Source: UBA7396 sp034675265
GTDB taxonomy: Bacteria > Patescibacteriota > Gracilibacteria > BD1-5 > UBA6164
Direction of reading: 5' to 3'
Length of the DNA stretch: 53,076 bases
NCBI GenBank assembly: GCA_034675265.1
Contig: JAUCDK010000003.1
Span: 1-53,076, forward strand
Below the pieces are notes generated by a model. The model made no database searches. It saw only the letters and a list, made by a program, of their open reading frames with translations, and was not told where the DNA came from. This document shows positions 19,444-30,678 of this stretch, one piece after another (the first letter of the stretch is position 1; every line of letters begins with the position of its first letter). The position numbers were made by a program, and so were the translations under genes.

Positions 19444-20835
19444 TTAAGCAGCTTTTCTTCTAATGAAGAATACTCCAGCTCCAAGAGAAAGGGCAATAAG
19501 TACGAATAACATTTCTTTTGGTCCAGTTTGAACTTTTGTCATACTTGAATAATTTACACTTTCAACATTACAAACATCATCTTTAAATACTGCTTTTACT
19601 GCAAAATCATCATATTCTACAACATCTCCTTGGATAATGATTTCGTATTGATTTTGAGTTACATTTTCAATAAGAGTCATATTTTCACTATTTCTGTCTT
19701 TTTTGTAAACATTATAGCTAGAAGCTTTTTCTACTTTATCCCAAGAAATTACTGATTTTGATTTTAATTTTATAGTTTTAATATTTTTTACTTCTAATTC
19801 ACTTTGGAAATCAGCACAGTTTACTTCTACTGGAGCTGTATCTTCTCAAGTTGATGCAAGAAGTTCTACGGCTTTTACTTTTATAATGCTTACTCCACTT
19901 TCTTTTGTTTCATTTCCTAATTCATTTTTCATAACTACATCAATTTTGTATTCTCCATCAGCTTTTGGCGCATTAATGCTTCCAGTATATTTTCCTGAAG
20001 ATTTATCTTCTGTAAGAGCAGTAAGAGTATCATTAATAATTAAATTAAGACTTGTAAGACCACTTGTTGCTTCTACGGTTACTCAAATTTTTGATTCAGG
20101 AGTATATTCTGTTTGAGCTGGATCAAGAGTAATACTTCTAAATCTTGGTGCACTTGATTCAACTTTGAAAAATACTTCTTTTGAACTTGCAATAGTTTTT
20201 CCATCTGCATCTAATAGTTCAGCAATAAATACATTTTCTCCAGAAGGAAGATCATTTACTTCTAATTCAAATAATCATTCTGCATTACTGATAGTTTCAA
20301 AATCTTTTTCACCATTTAATACAATTTTTACTTTATGATTTTTTGAAGTGCTTCCGCTTACTTTTATTTTATTTACTCAAATAGTTACTCATTCTTCAGG
20401 ATATTTAATTGTAATATCTCAAGTTTGAACTGCTGCAGCTCATTCACTTACTTCAACTTCTGCATATCCAAATATGTCATAATTTGCATTATCATATACA
20501 CTTACGTCTTGAATACCATTTTTTGTAAATTTTACTGCATTTTCAAATTTTACTACTCAAGCATCAGCTGCTTTAAATGTATAAGCATTTTCTTCTAAAA
20601 TTCCAGGGAAGATAGCTTCTTTATCTGTTTGAGAAAAAATAAGAACTTCTCAAGTATAATCTTTCACAACATTTCCACTTTTATCAACAGCTTTTAATGT
20701 TACGTCGATAGATTCTCAAACTTTTACTTTTGTTGGAGATACTTCTATTTCAAAACGATCTATTGATGATGCTCCAGCGAAAGAGAATAGTCCAAGTCCT
20801 AAAAATAGAGCAGATATTTTTAATAAATTTTTCAT
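19444..20835 (-). CDS. Secreted, C-terminally anchored surface protein
   Basis: The 463-residue protein has a signal peptide (MKNLLKISALFLGLGLFSFAGASS), several Ig-like beta-sandwich repeats (for example FEIEVSPTKVKVGESIDVTL and ITIKYPEEGVTIGVNKIKV), a fibronectin-like part (KSKSVISWDKVEKASSYNVYK) and a sorting-type C-terminus. That C-terminus is QTGPKE, then a hydrophobic helix, then RRKAA. This tripartite ending is the layout used by sortases or similar transpeptidases, although the motif is not classic LPxTG. It is probably a stalk or adhesin on the cell surface. Confidence 0.82.
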
Positions 20836-20932
20836 ACTTTTTGTTTTATTAATGTAAAATTACACAGGTATTTTACTACAATTTTTTTATATTTACAACT
20901 AAAATATTCTTTACAAATACTTAAAATATTTT

Positions 20933-21979
20933 TTAATTTAGAAAAATATTTGTTTTTTCTTTTTCTATTGCTGTTATTGCAGTATAAATTATTTGAAGTT
21001 CTTTTGTTTTTTCAAGCATTAAAAGAAAGTGTTCTTCGTCTAATTCGCTTCCCAAATCATCAATAAGTAAAATGGGTTCTATTCAGGTTATTTGCTTAAT
21101 ATATTGGATTTCTATTTGTTTCAAAATCAGGATAATACTTTTTATTTCTCCTCTTGAGGCAAAAGATGTCAGAGATTTTCCATTAATCAGCACATCAAAA
21201 TCATCAATATGTGGTCAAATATGAGTTTTTCATAAAATAATATCTCTTTCAAAATTTTTGTCGAGATAAGTTTGAATACTTTCTTCTATATTTTCTAAAT
21301 TTACTTTTGTGATATAGGTATAATCTATGCTGGTTATTTTATTTTGAAATATATCTGGATGAAGTTGAATTTGCTGTTGTATAAAATTATTAAGTGGAAT
21401 TTTGTACTCGTAAATTTTTTTTGCTGTTTGTATGAAATTTGTATTCCAAAAATCTATTTCCTCTTTTTTTGATTTTCCTTCAAAAATATTTTTGAGTACT
21501 TTATTTCTGTTTTTCACAATTTTTTCATAATTTTTTAACAAAGTATCATATTCTAAAAATGTTTGAGAGAGAATAGAATCAAGAAAATCTCTTCTTGTTT
21601 TTGGTCAGAGATAAAATAAATTCATTTGAATAGGGGAGAAGTAAGAAATTTTTACAAGATGTTCAAAAAGTTGTTTTTTTGTCGCTTTTTTTCCATTTAA
21701 AGTAATGAGTTTTTTGTCAGTTGTTTTATCATATGAAAATGTGACTTTATTTTCAAAGTTATCTTTTTCAAAAAAAGCTTCTAAATACATATAATCTCAT
21801 CATATTTGAAGCATATCATCAAAAGAAAATTCATTTTTTTTGCCAAATACATGACAAATAGCCTGTAAAATATTTGTTTTTCAGGCTCAATTTCTTCCAA
21901 TGATAGCAGTTCTTTTTTCAAAATTTAGATCCATAGTATGTATGGATCTAAATTGAACTATTTTTAATTTTTTTAACAT
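20933..21979 (-). CDS. recF: DNA replication/repair protein RecF
   Basis: The 348-residue protein loads RecA at gaps. It starts LKIVQFRSIHTMDLNFEKRT, with the Walker A GRNGAGKTNIL at about residue 30, where both inner glycines are UGA. It has RecF-type middle helices (FLDSILSQTFLEYDTLLKNYEKI, two parts), the signature LTSFASRGEIKSIIL and Walker B ILLIDDLGSELDEEH. Length is typical. GatC starts 4 nt upstream, so the two are cotranscribed. Confidence 0.92.
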
Positions 21980-21983
21980 TGAA

Positions 21984-22274
21984 TTATTTCATTATATCAC
22001 TTACTGCAATTTGATTTGCAATTACTTTTTGAGGAGAACATGCAAGTAAACTAGATGGAGAAATTTCTCTTTTTTCTTCATCTTTTTTGAGAGAACTTTT
22101 AGTTTTTGATATAACTGAAATAGTAGGAATCACATCAGTAGTATCAATTTCATTGAGTAAATCTACATATTCTAATATAGAGTTTATACTTCCAACAAGT
22201 TTTTGTTCATTTTTTGGTTCTAATTTTGAAAGATTTTTTGCAATTCTTTGAATTTCCTCTTGTGTTATACTCAT
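21984..22274 (-). CDS. gatC: Glutamyl-tRNA(Gln) amidotransferase subunit C
   Basis: The 96-residue protein has the GatC pattern: ITQEEIQRIAKNLSKLEP at the start, then a central helix ILEYVDLLNEIDTTDVIPTI, and a C-terminal SPQKVIANQIAVSDIMK. It stabilises the GatA-GatB heterotrimer that makes Gln-tRNA from Glu-tRNA. gatA and gatB are not in the window. It is one of the few genes without UGA codons. Confidence 0.88.
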   Translation of the reverse strand: MSITQEEIQRIAKNLSKLEPKNEQKLVGSINSILEYVDLLNEIDTTDVIPTISVISKTKSSLKKDEEKREISPSSLLACSPQKVIANQIAVSDIMK

Positions 22275-22336
22275 TTTTAAATATATTATGGGGTAAATAT
22301 GTGATTAATATATTATTAAATATTAAAAAATCAAGT

Positions 22337-22675
22337 ATGGATTATAAAAAAGATGTAAAGAAAGTATTTGCTGATGAGTCCACTGTTTTGCAATCTAGAT
22401 ATCATGCTTCAAAAAATGTATTCATGTATACTACCTTTTTATTTTTTCTGAATTACTTTTTTGTTGGTGCTAAATTTTATGACAATATTTTCCTAAAAAC
22501 ATTACCATATATGTATGTATTGTTTTTGGCATCGTTTTTTATGTTTCTTTATTTTTTTCTTGTTCGTTCTTTTTCTTCTTGAAAATCAGGAAAATTTTTA
22601 ATAATAGGAATAGAAATAATATTATTTATTGCATTGTTACTTCCTTTTGTTTGAATAAGTTTAAATAATTTTTAA
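22337..22675 (+). CDS. Small membrane protein, three helices
   Basis: The 112-residue protein has a charged N-terminus (MDYKKDVKKVFADESTVLQ) and three hydrophobic segments at about residues 28-46, 55-77 and 89-110. ATG 22337 is chosen over in-frame upstream starts, which run into the divergent gatC. It precedes a lipoprotein gene by 10 nt. Function unknown. Confidence 0.7.
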
Positions 22676-22685
22676 TACTTTTTAT

Positions 22686-23234
22686 ATGAAAAAAAATATT
22701 TTTATAACATTTCTTATTTTATTTCTTGTTTCTTGTTCTGGAAATCAAGAAGGTGTCGTAACTGGATTGACACTTCATGAATGATGAAAATTTGAAATGA
22801 GTATTCCTTCAAATTGGAGTATTATTACTTCTGATTCTGAAATATTACCAAATCCTAAAAGTTCTCAAATAGAATTAGCTGTTTCATCAGAAGAATTAAA
22901 ATATGGTTTTTCTAATAATCTCCTTATACTATCACAAAAATTAGATAAAAATATCTCTTCAGTAGATTTTTCTATTTTAAATAATGTGTGAGCAAGTAGA
23001 GAATATGTAGAATATTTAAAACTAGAATCAAAAAATATAGATTTCTTAGATAATGATAAATCAAATATATATATCTTTGAAGCGAAATATAATATTCAAA
23101 CTCCAAAATTTAAATATCTTCAAGTAGGAAAAGTTTGTAAAGATACATGATATTTAATTACTATTGCATTATCAACAGATATAAAAGATACTTCAAAATA
23201 TGAAGAAATTATAAAAACATTTCAATGTAAATAA
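22686..23234 (+). CDS. Putative lipoprotein
   Basis: The 182-residue protein carries a lipoprotein signal (MKKNIFITFLILFLVSCSG) with lipobox LVSC and Cys17 as the lipidation site. The mature part (FEMSIPSNWSIITSDSEI, later FKYLQVGKVCKDTGYLIT) is of the PsbP/DUF-like fold that begins with a short SIPxxW motif. Two C-terminal Cys may pair. It is probably membrane-attached and exported, in an operon with the small membrane protein. Confidence 0.78.
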
Positions 23235-23262
23235 AAACTCTCGAAAGAGAGTTTTTATTTTT
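23230..23262 (+). terminator. Terminator after the lipoprotein gene
   Basis: AAAACTCTC/GAGAGTTTT with a GAAA loop and T-run. Confidence 0.85.
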
Positions 23263-23278
23263 TATAACTTTTGATATA

Positions 23279-23306
23279 AAAAAACAATCCATTTGGATTG
23301 TTTTTT
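23279..23306 (-). terminator. Terminator after the bL25 gene
   Basis: AAAAACAATCC/GGATTGTTTTT around ATTT, just downstream of the bL25 stop on the minus strand. Confidence 0.8.
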
Positions 23307-23312
23307 GAAAAA

Positions 23313-23933
23313 TTATGCAGCTTTTGCTTCTTTTGGATCTGCTGGAAGAGCAGCATCTGGAGCAGCAGTATCAATAACTTCTTCTTTAGGTTTAGTAGCA
23401 ATAGCAACTACTTCATCTTGAGAAGTTAAAACTTCATATTTTGAAGAGATATTAATATCAGAAACTTTGATATTGTCTCCAATAGCAGCTAATTTTGATA
23501 AATCAACTTCAAAAGCATCAACTAAATCGTTTGGTAAACATTTTACTTCTACTTGTTTTAAAACTTCTTCAATAATTGCAGCTTCTTCAACTTTTGCTTT
23601 TGATACTCCAACAAATACTAAAGGAATATTTGTATGAACTTTTTCTCATTTAGTGATTGCATAAAAATCAATGTGGATAATATCACCACTTACTGGAGCT
23701 TTTTGAACTTCGTGGAATAATACATCTAATTGTTTTCCATCAACATCCAATGTAACAATGTGGTTTTTTCCTGCAACACGGAATGTTCTTAATACATCAG
23801 AACTTCCTAATTTAATACTGATAGCTTCTTGTTTTTGTCCGTATACTACAGCTGGAACACCTTTTGCAGCTCTAATAGCTTTTACCTCTTCTGAAGCTTC
23901 TCTTCTTTGACTTTTTAATACTATTTTTTCCAT
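23313..23933 (-). CDS. rplY: Ribosomal protein bL25 (Ctc/TL5 form)
   Basis: The 206-residue protein binds 5S rRNA. The N-terminal domain reads LKSQRREASEEVKAIRAAKG and VPAVVYGQ, followed by FHEVQKAPVSGDIIHIDFYAI; the C-terminal TL5-type domain reads IPLVFVGVSKAKVEE and VKCLPNDLVDAFEVDLSKL. It ends in an Ala/Asp/Pro-rich tail. This long form is the general stress protein type. It has only one UGA-Gly, at the domain junction. The 213-nt spacer to yebC (23934-24146) holds no recognisable RNA or gene. Confidence 0.93.
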
Positions 23934-24146
23934 ATCTACTTTATTGATTTAAAATATTATATAAACAGCTTTATCTATGAAAGATAAAACATAAGCACGA
24001 GAGATTTTATTCAAAAATAAAAAATTATCAAAAGTTTTTTTAATTTTCTTTTTTGTGGCTTATTTAAAATAAATAATAATTAAATTTGAAAAAAAGAAAA
24101 ACTTTTTTATACTTTTTGTTGTGTTATTTTTTAATCTACTAAAATT

Positions 24147-24917
24147 ATGTGAAGAGGTCCTGTAATCGCTGCGAAAAAAAGTCAATCAAACGCAGCAAAA
24201 CAAAAAGTATTTACTATTCATGCAAAATTAATCGCTATTGCTGCTGCAAAATGATGAGATCCAGATACTAATCCATCTCTTTATGACGCTATAGAAAAAG
24301 CAAAAAAAGATAATGTTCCAAATGAAAATATTGCCAGAGCAATAAAAAAGGGAACAGGGGAAGATAAAACTTGAGTTCAAATTGATCAAATCGTTTATGA
24401 ATGATATGGAGCAGGATGAGTTGCTGTGATTGTTACTACTCTTACTGATAACAAAAATAGAACAGCGCCAAATATGAGACATATATTTTCAAAATATGGA
24501 TGAAATTTATGAGAATCCGGAAGTGTAAGTTTTGTATTTGAAAAAAAATGAATTCTCGCTATTTCATTAGAAAATTATAATAGAGATGAGTTAGAAGAAT
24601 TAGTTTTTGAAACTTCATGTGAAGATTTTTTTGAAGAAGAAGGAATGTTTAAAATTACTACTTCACTTGAAAATTTTAGTGAGGTAAGAAAATTTTTTGA
24701 AGCAAAAAATATTTCACTTGATTTTTCAGATATTGATTATATTCCTTCAAACACGGTAGAAGTTGATGATTTTGATAAAGCATTAAAACTTACTAAAATG
24801 TTAGAAGCATTTCATGAAGATGAAGATGTTGAAAAAATTTCTGTAAATATGAATATTTCTCCAGAATTACAAAAAGAAGTTGATGAATTTATTGAAAAAA
24901 ATACATTTAGAACATAA
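24147..24917 (+). CDS. yebC: YebC/TACO1-family translation or transcription regulator
   Basis: The 256-residue protein shows the YebC layout: GRGPVIAAKKSQSNAAKQK (GP replaces the common GHSKW), the KGGDPDTNPSLYDAIEKAK repeat region, NVPNENIARAIKKGTGE, YEGYGAGGVAVIVTTLTDN with most glycines UGA, and KYGGNLGESGSVSFVFEKKG. Members either regulate transcription or help ribosomes through proline stretches. Length is normal. It ends at a hairpin shared with the opposing gene. Confidence 0.93.
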
Positions 24918-24948
24918 AAAAACTTTGGGATTTCCCAAAGTTTTTTTT
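24916..24948. terminator. Terminator shared by yebC and the opposing gene
   Basis: AAACTTTGGG/CCCAAAGTTT with A- and T-runs. The minus-strand stop (24947-24949) touches its end. Confidence 0.88.
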
Positions 24949-26848
24949 ATCTAATAATAAGTTTTTCTTCTTTTATTTCAAAATTGATTTTATAAATTCC
25001 ACTTTTTGTAAGTACATTAAGCTCTCCATCTCTTGGAACATAGAATCCTAAAATGTTTTCTACTTTTCATTCTATTTGTCCTCTATAAGTTAAACTTTTT
25101 GTATCAGTAAATACTTTTGTATTTGGTTCAAAAATCCATACTTTATCATTTAAAAACATATAGATATAATTGAGATTGTTTCTTACAATAAGTTTTACAT
25201 TTGTATTTGCAACACTGTAGTTTTGAGGAAGTTTGTTTAATACAATACTTTCTAATCTATATTTTGGAGAAGAGAAGAATTTAAATAATTTTCCATCATC
25301 TTTCAACATATAAATTCAACCATCAATTCAAACAGAAACTATTTTTGTTAAATTTTTAGAATCTTCATCATTTAAATATGGAACTCCAGAAGTATATGAT
25401 CCAGAACTTGGAGAATGTCTAAATACTTGGTTTTGGCTTGAATTTGTCATATAAATATTATTATTATATGTCTCAATGAATGGACTTCATTGCCAAGTTG
25501 TTTGTCAAACTACATTGATATAATTAAATTTTGAATCTTTTGCAAATTTTACTACTCTTTGTTTTTTTGTTGTGAGAATAATATCATCACCAGCACTTAC
25601 TCCATCTAAAAATTCATCATCAACTTCAAGCTCTGTAAAAATATTATTTTTAATATCTTGTCCAGAAATAATTGGTCCATAAATAGAACTTTTCCCAATT
25701 ACGTAGAGTTTTTTATTTACTTCAATTAATTTTATTCCATCATCAAAGTTTCATTTGAAGATAAGATTTGAAGTGTTTCATTCAAATACTTCTATACCAT
25801 TAAATTGTTTTTTGATAATTGAAATATCATCATAAATATTTTGTACATCGTTGAGAAATAATTGTTCTGTTCATACTTTTGCAACTAATTCTTCAGCTTT
25901 TGAGATATTTAATTCAAATACTTCTTTATTTGCTAAGTTTTGATTTGCAAGACGGATATATTCTCTTGCTTGAATAAGATTATTTTTATATTCGGTTGTT
26001 TTTGAATTTTCAATACTTTTTCCTAAAATTCCTGAAATAATAGAAAATAATATGAAAGTAGAAATAATAATTCAACTAAAGAAAATAATATTTTTTACAA
26101 TTTTTCCTCTCGCTTCAATTTTATCTTTTATAATCATTGAAAAAGCTATAAATTTCTTTGAAAAATTGTTATCTAAAGCTTTGTAGAAAATATTTTTTGC
26201 TTTTTCAAGGTTGCGATTTACACTTTTCCCAGTTGCAACATAATCTGATAATATTCAGGCAATAGATATATTTGATTGTACTTTCTCATCTTGAAGAATA
26301 TTTACAATATTATCATTTACTTTCGATATATCATCAAGTTTTGAAATATCTTGCCAATCGCTATTTGTAAGGTATTCTCCTAAACTTTGACTTGCAAATA
26401 TTACCATTTCTCAATAGGTGATTTTTCAGCTTGATATGTAATCAAAAGTAGTCGCTTTATCATTTTTATCACTGATTTCCATCACTTCTTTTTTTTGATT
26501 TACAAGGAAACAGCTTCATTTTCAAATTTTTGCAAAATGAAGATTACTTTTTTCTAAAAGTCAGATAATAATATTTAAATTTTCTAAATTATTTTCTTTG
26601 TCTTTGAGAGTTTTTATAAAAAAATTAATACTTTCAAGACTCACAGAAAGAGTATTATAAGTATCTTTTATATTTATAGTATCAAGAAGATAATCCACTA
26701 TTTTATTGAGAAGTGGAGTGACAATTTTTTTATTTGAGCTATCAATAATAACAAAACAATTCAAGTTTTCATCAATTTGGATATTTTTTCCTATAGTTGT
26801 GTTTTCTCAAAGGTCTGTTTGGTAATTTTTTACATCAAAATGAAACAT
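24947..26848 (-). CDS. Membrane protein with PPM-phosphatase-like N-terminus and propeller-like C-terminus
   Basis: The 633-residue protein has a cytosolic N-terminal half (about 1-240) that looks like a degenerate PP2C-type domain, with FVIIDSSNKK, LHFAKIGKGSCFLVNQ and MVIFASQSLGEYL in the usual order. The metal-binding aspartates are not clearly kept. A single membrane helix follows (FFSGIIISTFILFSIISG, about 250-270), then a coiled coil (IQAREYIRLANQNLANKE), then a repeat-rich beta region with recurring NNIYM, GGIYML and LNYIYMF strands typical of a beta-propeller. It may sense an outside ligand and signal inside. Two-part assignment is inference; only the helix and repeats are plain. Confidence 0.55.
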
Positions 26849-27116
26849 AAAAATTTATCAATTAAAGGATAATCGTAACTTAATGTAATAAGATATATTA
26901 GAAAGTTATTTACATCAAGCAATATAATAAAAAATATTTTTTTTGCAATTTTTTATGGATACTTTTTTGATAAAATTGGGATATTTGTATAAAAAATAGA
27001 ATATTTTTTTTGCTTTTAAAACTATATTGCAATTTTTGAGAAAAGATTATAATAAAAAAAGATAGAAAGAGAGTTTTGTGAGAGAGCAAAACATTTATTT
27101 TTTTATAGAAACAAAA

Positions 27117-28373
27117 ATGTATAAAATAAACACGTCAAAAGATTTAAGTGGGGAAGTAATTGTGAGTGGAAGTAAAAATGCAGCACTTCCTATTTTAGCA
27201 GCAACATTATTAGTAAGAGGAAAAATTACTCTTAAAAATGTACCTCGTATAGGAGATGTTATGACATTTTTAGAAATTATTTCTACTATTTGAGTGGAAT
27301 ATTCATTTCAAGAAAATACATTATTTTTAGATACGACACATTTGGATATTTCAAAAATGGATGTGGAAATGATTAAAAAAATTAGAGCATCTATTTTACT
27401 TTTAAGTCCAATTTTACATTATTTTGGAAATATTTCTATTCCTTTTCCTGGAGGATGTAGTATTTGAAAAAGACCAATTGATGCCCATTTAAATGGATTA
27501 AAAGCGATTTGATATGATTATGTAACTACTGAAAAATGAGTAGATATTACTGGAAAACCAAATTCAGGAGATATCACTATTAATGCTTGATTTTGAGTTA
27601 CTTCAACAGAAAATTTAATTGTTGCCAATGTTTTAAGACCAGGGGTAACAACGATTGAACTTTCTGCTATTGAACCACACGTAATGAATTTAATTTGATT
27701 TTTAAGAGAAGCTTGAGCAGACATAAAAATTAGATATAATCATAAAATTATTGTTACTTGAGTCGCAGAACTAAAAAAAGAATTAACTTATGAAGTTATT
27801 TCTGATTATATCGAATCAGGTACTTTTATGGTGCTTGGAGCACTTGCTTCAAAAGAATATATTGACATTAAAAATGCAAGAATAGATGATTTATACAGTT
27901 TCATTGCAAAATTAAAAGAAGCTTGAGTGCAATTAGAAGATTTATGAAATGATACTTTAAGAGTCTTTAGAAGTAAAAATTTGAAAAATGTTTCTATTCA
28001 AACAAATATTTTTCCAGGGTTTCCAACAGATATTTGATCTCCATTTGCAGTTTTAATGACACAAGCAGAATGAACTTCAAGAATTCATGAAGTTTTATTT
28101 GAAGGAAGACTAAATTTTTTGGTGGAACTTGATAAAATGAGAGGACATACTGCTATTTTAAATCCACATGAAGCGCTTATTTTTGGAAAAATGAATTTAA
28201 AATGAGCTCAAGTTACATCTTGGGATTTAAGAGCTGGAGCAGCTATGGTAATTGCAGGACTTATCGCAGAATGAGAAACAAAAGTTATGAATATTGAATA
28301 TATCGAGAGATGATATGAAAATTTTGTACAAAAGTTACAAAAATTATGAGCGAAAATAGAAGTTTCACTATAG
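27117..28373 (+). CDS. murA: UDP-N-acetylglucosamine 1-carboxyvinyltransferase MurA
   Basis: The 418-residue enzyme makes the first committed step of peptidoglycan synthesis, adding enolpyruvate to UDP-GlcNAc. It has SGSKNAALPILAATLL near the start, IRASILLLSPIL, and PFPGGCSIGKRPIDAHL with the catalytic Cys that fosfomycin attacks. The family marks EPHVMNLIGFLREAGAD, DYIESGTFMVLGAL, FPTDIGSPFAVLMTQAEGT and WDLRAGAAMVIAGLIAEG follow. ATG 27117 fits the family N-terminus better than GTG 27078. A 268-nt AT-rich spacer (26849-27116) without a recognisable element precedes it. Confidence 0.95.
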
Positions 28374-28396
28374 TTTAATTTTTAATCAATAACAAA

Positions 28397-28594
28397 ATGC
28401 CAGTTTTTTGAATTATATTAGTAGTTTCAGGAGTTATTATTATTGCATATCCCCAAATTATTGCATATATGATTTGAGGATTATTGTTATTTTTTGGAAT
28501 AAATATTTTACTCGCAAAATATCTTTTTTCTAAAAATACAAAATGATGAGAAAATTATGTAAAATTTTGAAATTATAAGATATATAAAGATTAA
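28397..28594 (+). CDS. Small membrane protein
   Basis: The 65-residue protein has two hydrophobic segments (FGIILVVSGVIIIAY and AYMIGGLLLFFGINILLA) and a polar tail. It lies 23 nt after murA and 2 nt before the PrsW-like gene, so it is in that operon. No family is assigned. Confidence 0.65.
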
Positions 28595-28596
28595 TT

Positions 28597-29574
28597 ATGC
28601 TAGAAAATATTTTTTTTATTTTCATTCTCAGTTTTGTAGCATTTATTCCAATTTTGCTTTGGGGATATTTTTTTTGATATATTGATAGTGATACGTTTAA
28701 CAGAAAAAGATTTTTTATGTGAATTTTAGCATGATGAATTTCTGTTTTTCCAGTATTATTTTTATGAGAAATTGCGGATAGTTTTTGATTTCAAATGATG
28801 AATATTTTCTGAGTAGTACATCAATTTGCTATGGAGGGAAGTATTTTTCAGGTATTTTTATCATTTATTATTTTGTTTGCTTTTTTCTCTTTTATTCCGT
28901 TTGTACTTTTTTATTTAACGCCTATTTCAAAAGAAAAATTACAACTCTATGTTACGAGATTTTGAATTTTTTCTTTTTATTTTGTGTTGATTTCACTCTT
29001 ATTTTATGCAGTAAATAGCGCATTTTTAAATATTGATTTTTTGCAAATAGAAACTGAACTTTCTATTTCTTTTTGAGATATTGTTTTTAATTCAGTCAAA
29101 TTAGTTATTTTTTATTATTTATTGATTGGTATTTTAGAAGAACTTTCAAAATTTTTGTTTTTTTCTTATGAAAAAAACTTTTCTCTTTTATCAGCAAAAC
29201 ATTGAGTTATTTCAGCTATTTTTATAGCACTTGGATTTGCATTTATAGAAAATATTTTGTATTTTTATTCTTTATATCATACTTATTGATTTGGACAACA
29301 ATTGATGTCGACATATTTTTTGAGGAATATTTTTTCTGTATTTCTTCATATTTTATGTAGTAGTATTTTTGCGTATTATTTCAGCAAATTGTATTTAAGT
29401 ATGAAAAATAAATACAATTTTTACTTTATAAAAACATTAGGAATTTGATTTTTTATATCTTTTTTACTTCATGCATTATTTGATATATTTTTGACATTTG
29501 ATTTAATGTTTTTTGTGTTTTTATATATTATTTGAGGGTACTTTTATTTAACCTATATTTTTTATAAAGAATAA
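28597..29574 (+). CDS. PrsW-like intramembrane protease
   Basis: The 325-residue protein has about eight or nine membrane helices and the PrsW/type II CAAX-like set: EELSKFLFF (the EExxK-type glutamates), FAFIENILYF, RNIFSVFLHILCSSIFAYYF and LLHALFDIFL with its His and Asp. The family cleaves membrane proteins, for example anti-sigma factors. The substrate is unknown; the RsbW-like gene at 35480 is not adjacent. It shares an operon with murA or at least with the small membrane gene. Confidence 0.8.
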
Positions 29575-29636
29575 TTTTTCATTTTTTTAAAAAATCTATA
29601 TAATATGTTTGAAATTTATTTCTAATTGTAATATCT

Positions 29637-30047
29637 ATGAGATTTTTAATTGCATTTTTTGCTTGTATTTCAATTTTTTCTGCTTTTGTAAATGAATCAT
29701 CAGCTTTGAGTATTTTTAAAGATACTTCAAAGATTATTTATTGTCAGGATGGAGAATGTTCATTAGAAAAAGGAACAGAATTAGTGAAAAAAGATATTAA
29801 TGACATAGAAAAAAACAGAACAGCTTCTCAATATGTACAAGATTTAGTAAAATATTTACTTACTTTTATCACTATAGTTTCTGTTTTATATATCATTTAT
29901 GCTTGATTTAAAATTTTGACATCAGCAGGGAATGAGGATGAAGTTTGAAAATCAAAAACAACTATTGTTTCAGTGTTAGTGTGAATCGTAATTATTTGGT
30001 TATCATATGCAATTGTTACATGGATTATTGGTGTAGTTGTAAATTAA
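29637..30047 (+). CDS. VirB2/TrbC-like pilin subunit
   Basis: The 136-residue precursor has a signal peptide (MRFLIAFFACISIFSAFVNES), a loop with two Cys (YCQDGECSLEK) and two membrane helices around a short GNEDEVGKSKT turn (LLTFITIVSVLYIIYAGFKIL and IVSVLVGIVIIWLSYAIV; each run quoted is the helix core). This is the layout of type IV secretion pilins seen widely in CPR genomes. No VirB4 or VirB6 lies in the window. It is monocistronic, with a perfect TATAAT at 29599-29604. Confidence 0.7.
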
Positions 30048-30054
30048 TTTTCAA

Positions 30055-30083
30055 GAAAAATGCAATTTTTTGCATTTTTTTTT
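30055..30083 (+). terminator. Terminator after the VirB2-like gene
   Basis: AAATGCAA/TTGCATTT followed by nine or more T. Confidence 0.82.
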
Positions 30084-30129
30084 AATATATGTTAATATAG
30101 CAGTATGTAATTTATTATTAACATATATT
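30084..30129. repeat. Perfect 14-bp inverted repeat before the pilus operon
   Basis: AATATATGTTAATA (30084-30097) and TATTAACATATATT (30116-30129) are exact inverse complements 18 nt apart. The right arm ends 2 nt before the first pilus ATG. It may be an operator, or an RNA hairpin that hides the start codon region. Confidence 0.6.
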
Positions 30130-30131
30130 GT

Positions 30132-30656
30132 ATGGTTACAACAAATGAATATAAAAATGATTCAAAAGTGTACAAATCAATGAATTTATCAATAATTCTA
30201 TTTGTTTTTGTATTATTTATCACTATTTGACTTTATTTTTATAATATGACAATAGTTTCAAAAATAAATTCTACTCAAACGCAAGTAGCAAATTTAGAGG
30301 AATCTATTAAAAAAGTTAATGAAGATGAAAAAGTAAAACTTTTCACATTAATTCAATCAAATAGATCGTATCTTGAAAAATATAAAGCTCTTTCTAATAT
30401 TCCTTTATTTATAAATACAGTAAAAGAATTATGAAGAACAAATAGAGTAATATTTGAGGGATTTTCATATTCAGATGGAGAAATTATTTCTCAAGTAACA
30501 GCACAAAATGATGCTGTGAGTTTAGCTTCTGTAAAAACAGCAAAATTTTTAGAATATTTTAGAAAAAAAGACGATCATATTTTTTCTTTATGATTTGTAA
30601 ATTCTTTTCAAGGACAAGATTCTTTAAGTTTTCCAGTAAAATTTAAGGTAAAATAA
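30132..30656 (+). CDS. PilN-like type IV pilus assembly protein
   Basis: The 174-residue protein has a short cytosolic N-terminus, one membrane helix (LSIILFVFVLFITIGLYFY), a coiled coil (STQTQVANLEESIKKV) and a small alpha/beta domain. This is the bitopic layout of PilN, which with PilO links the cytosolic pilus motor to the envelope. Sequence similarity is weak; position before a PilO-like protein and PilC supports it. First gene of a seven-gene operon. Confidence 0.65.
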
Positions 30657-30678
30657 TTTATTTCTTTATAAATATAAT

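Noticed and set aside
23934..24146. A riboswitch or small RNA in the AT-rich spacer between the bL25 and yebC genes
   Set aside because: Only a weak short stem is visible (AGCTTTATCT with AAGATAAAAC), without a terminator or known motif.
26849..27116. A regulatory RNA or hidden gene upstream of murA
   Set aside because: The stretch is plain AT-rich sequence with no stable hairpin, no good frame and no recognisable motif.
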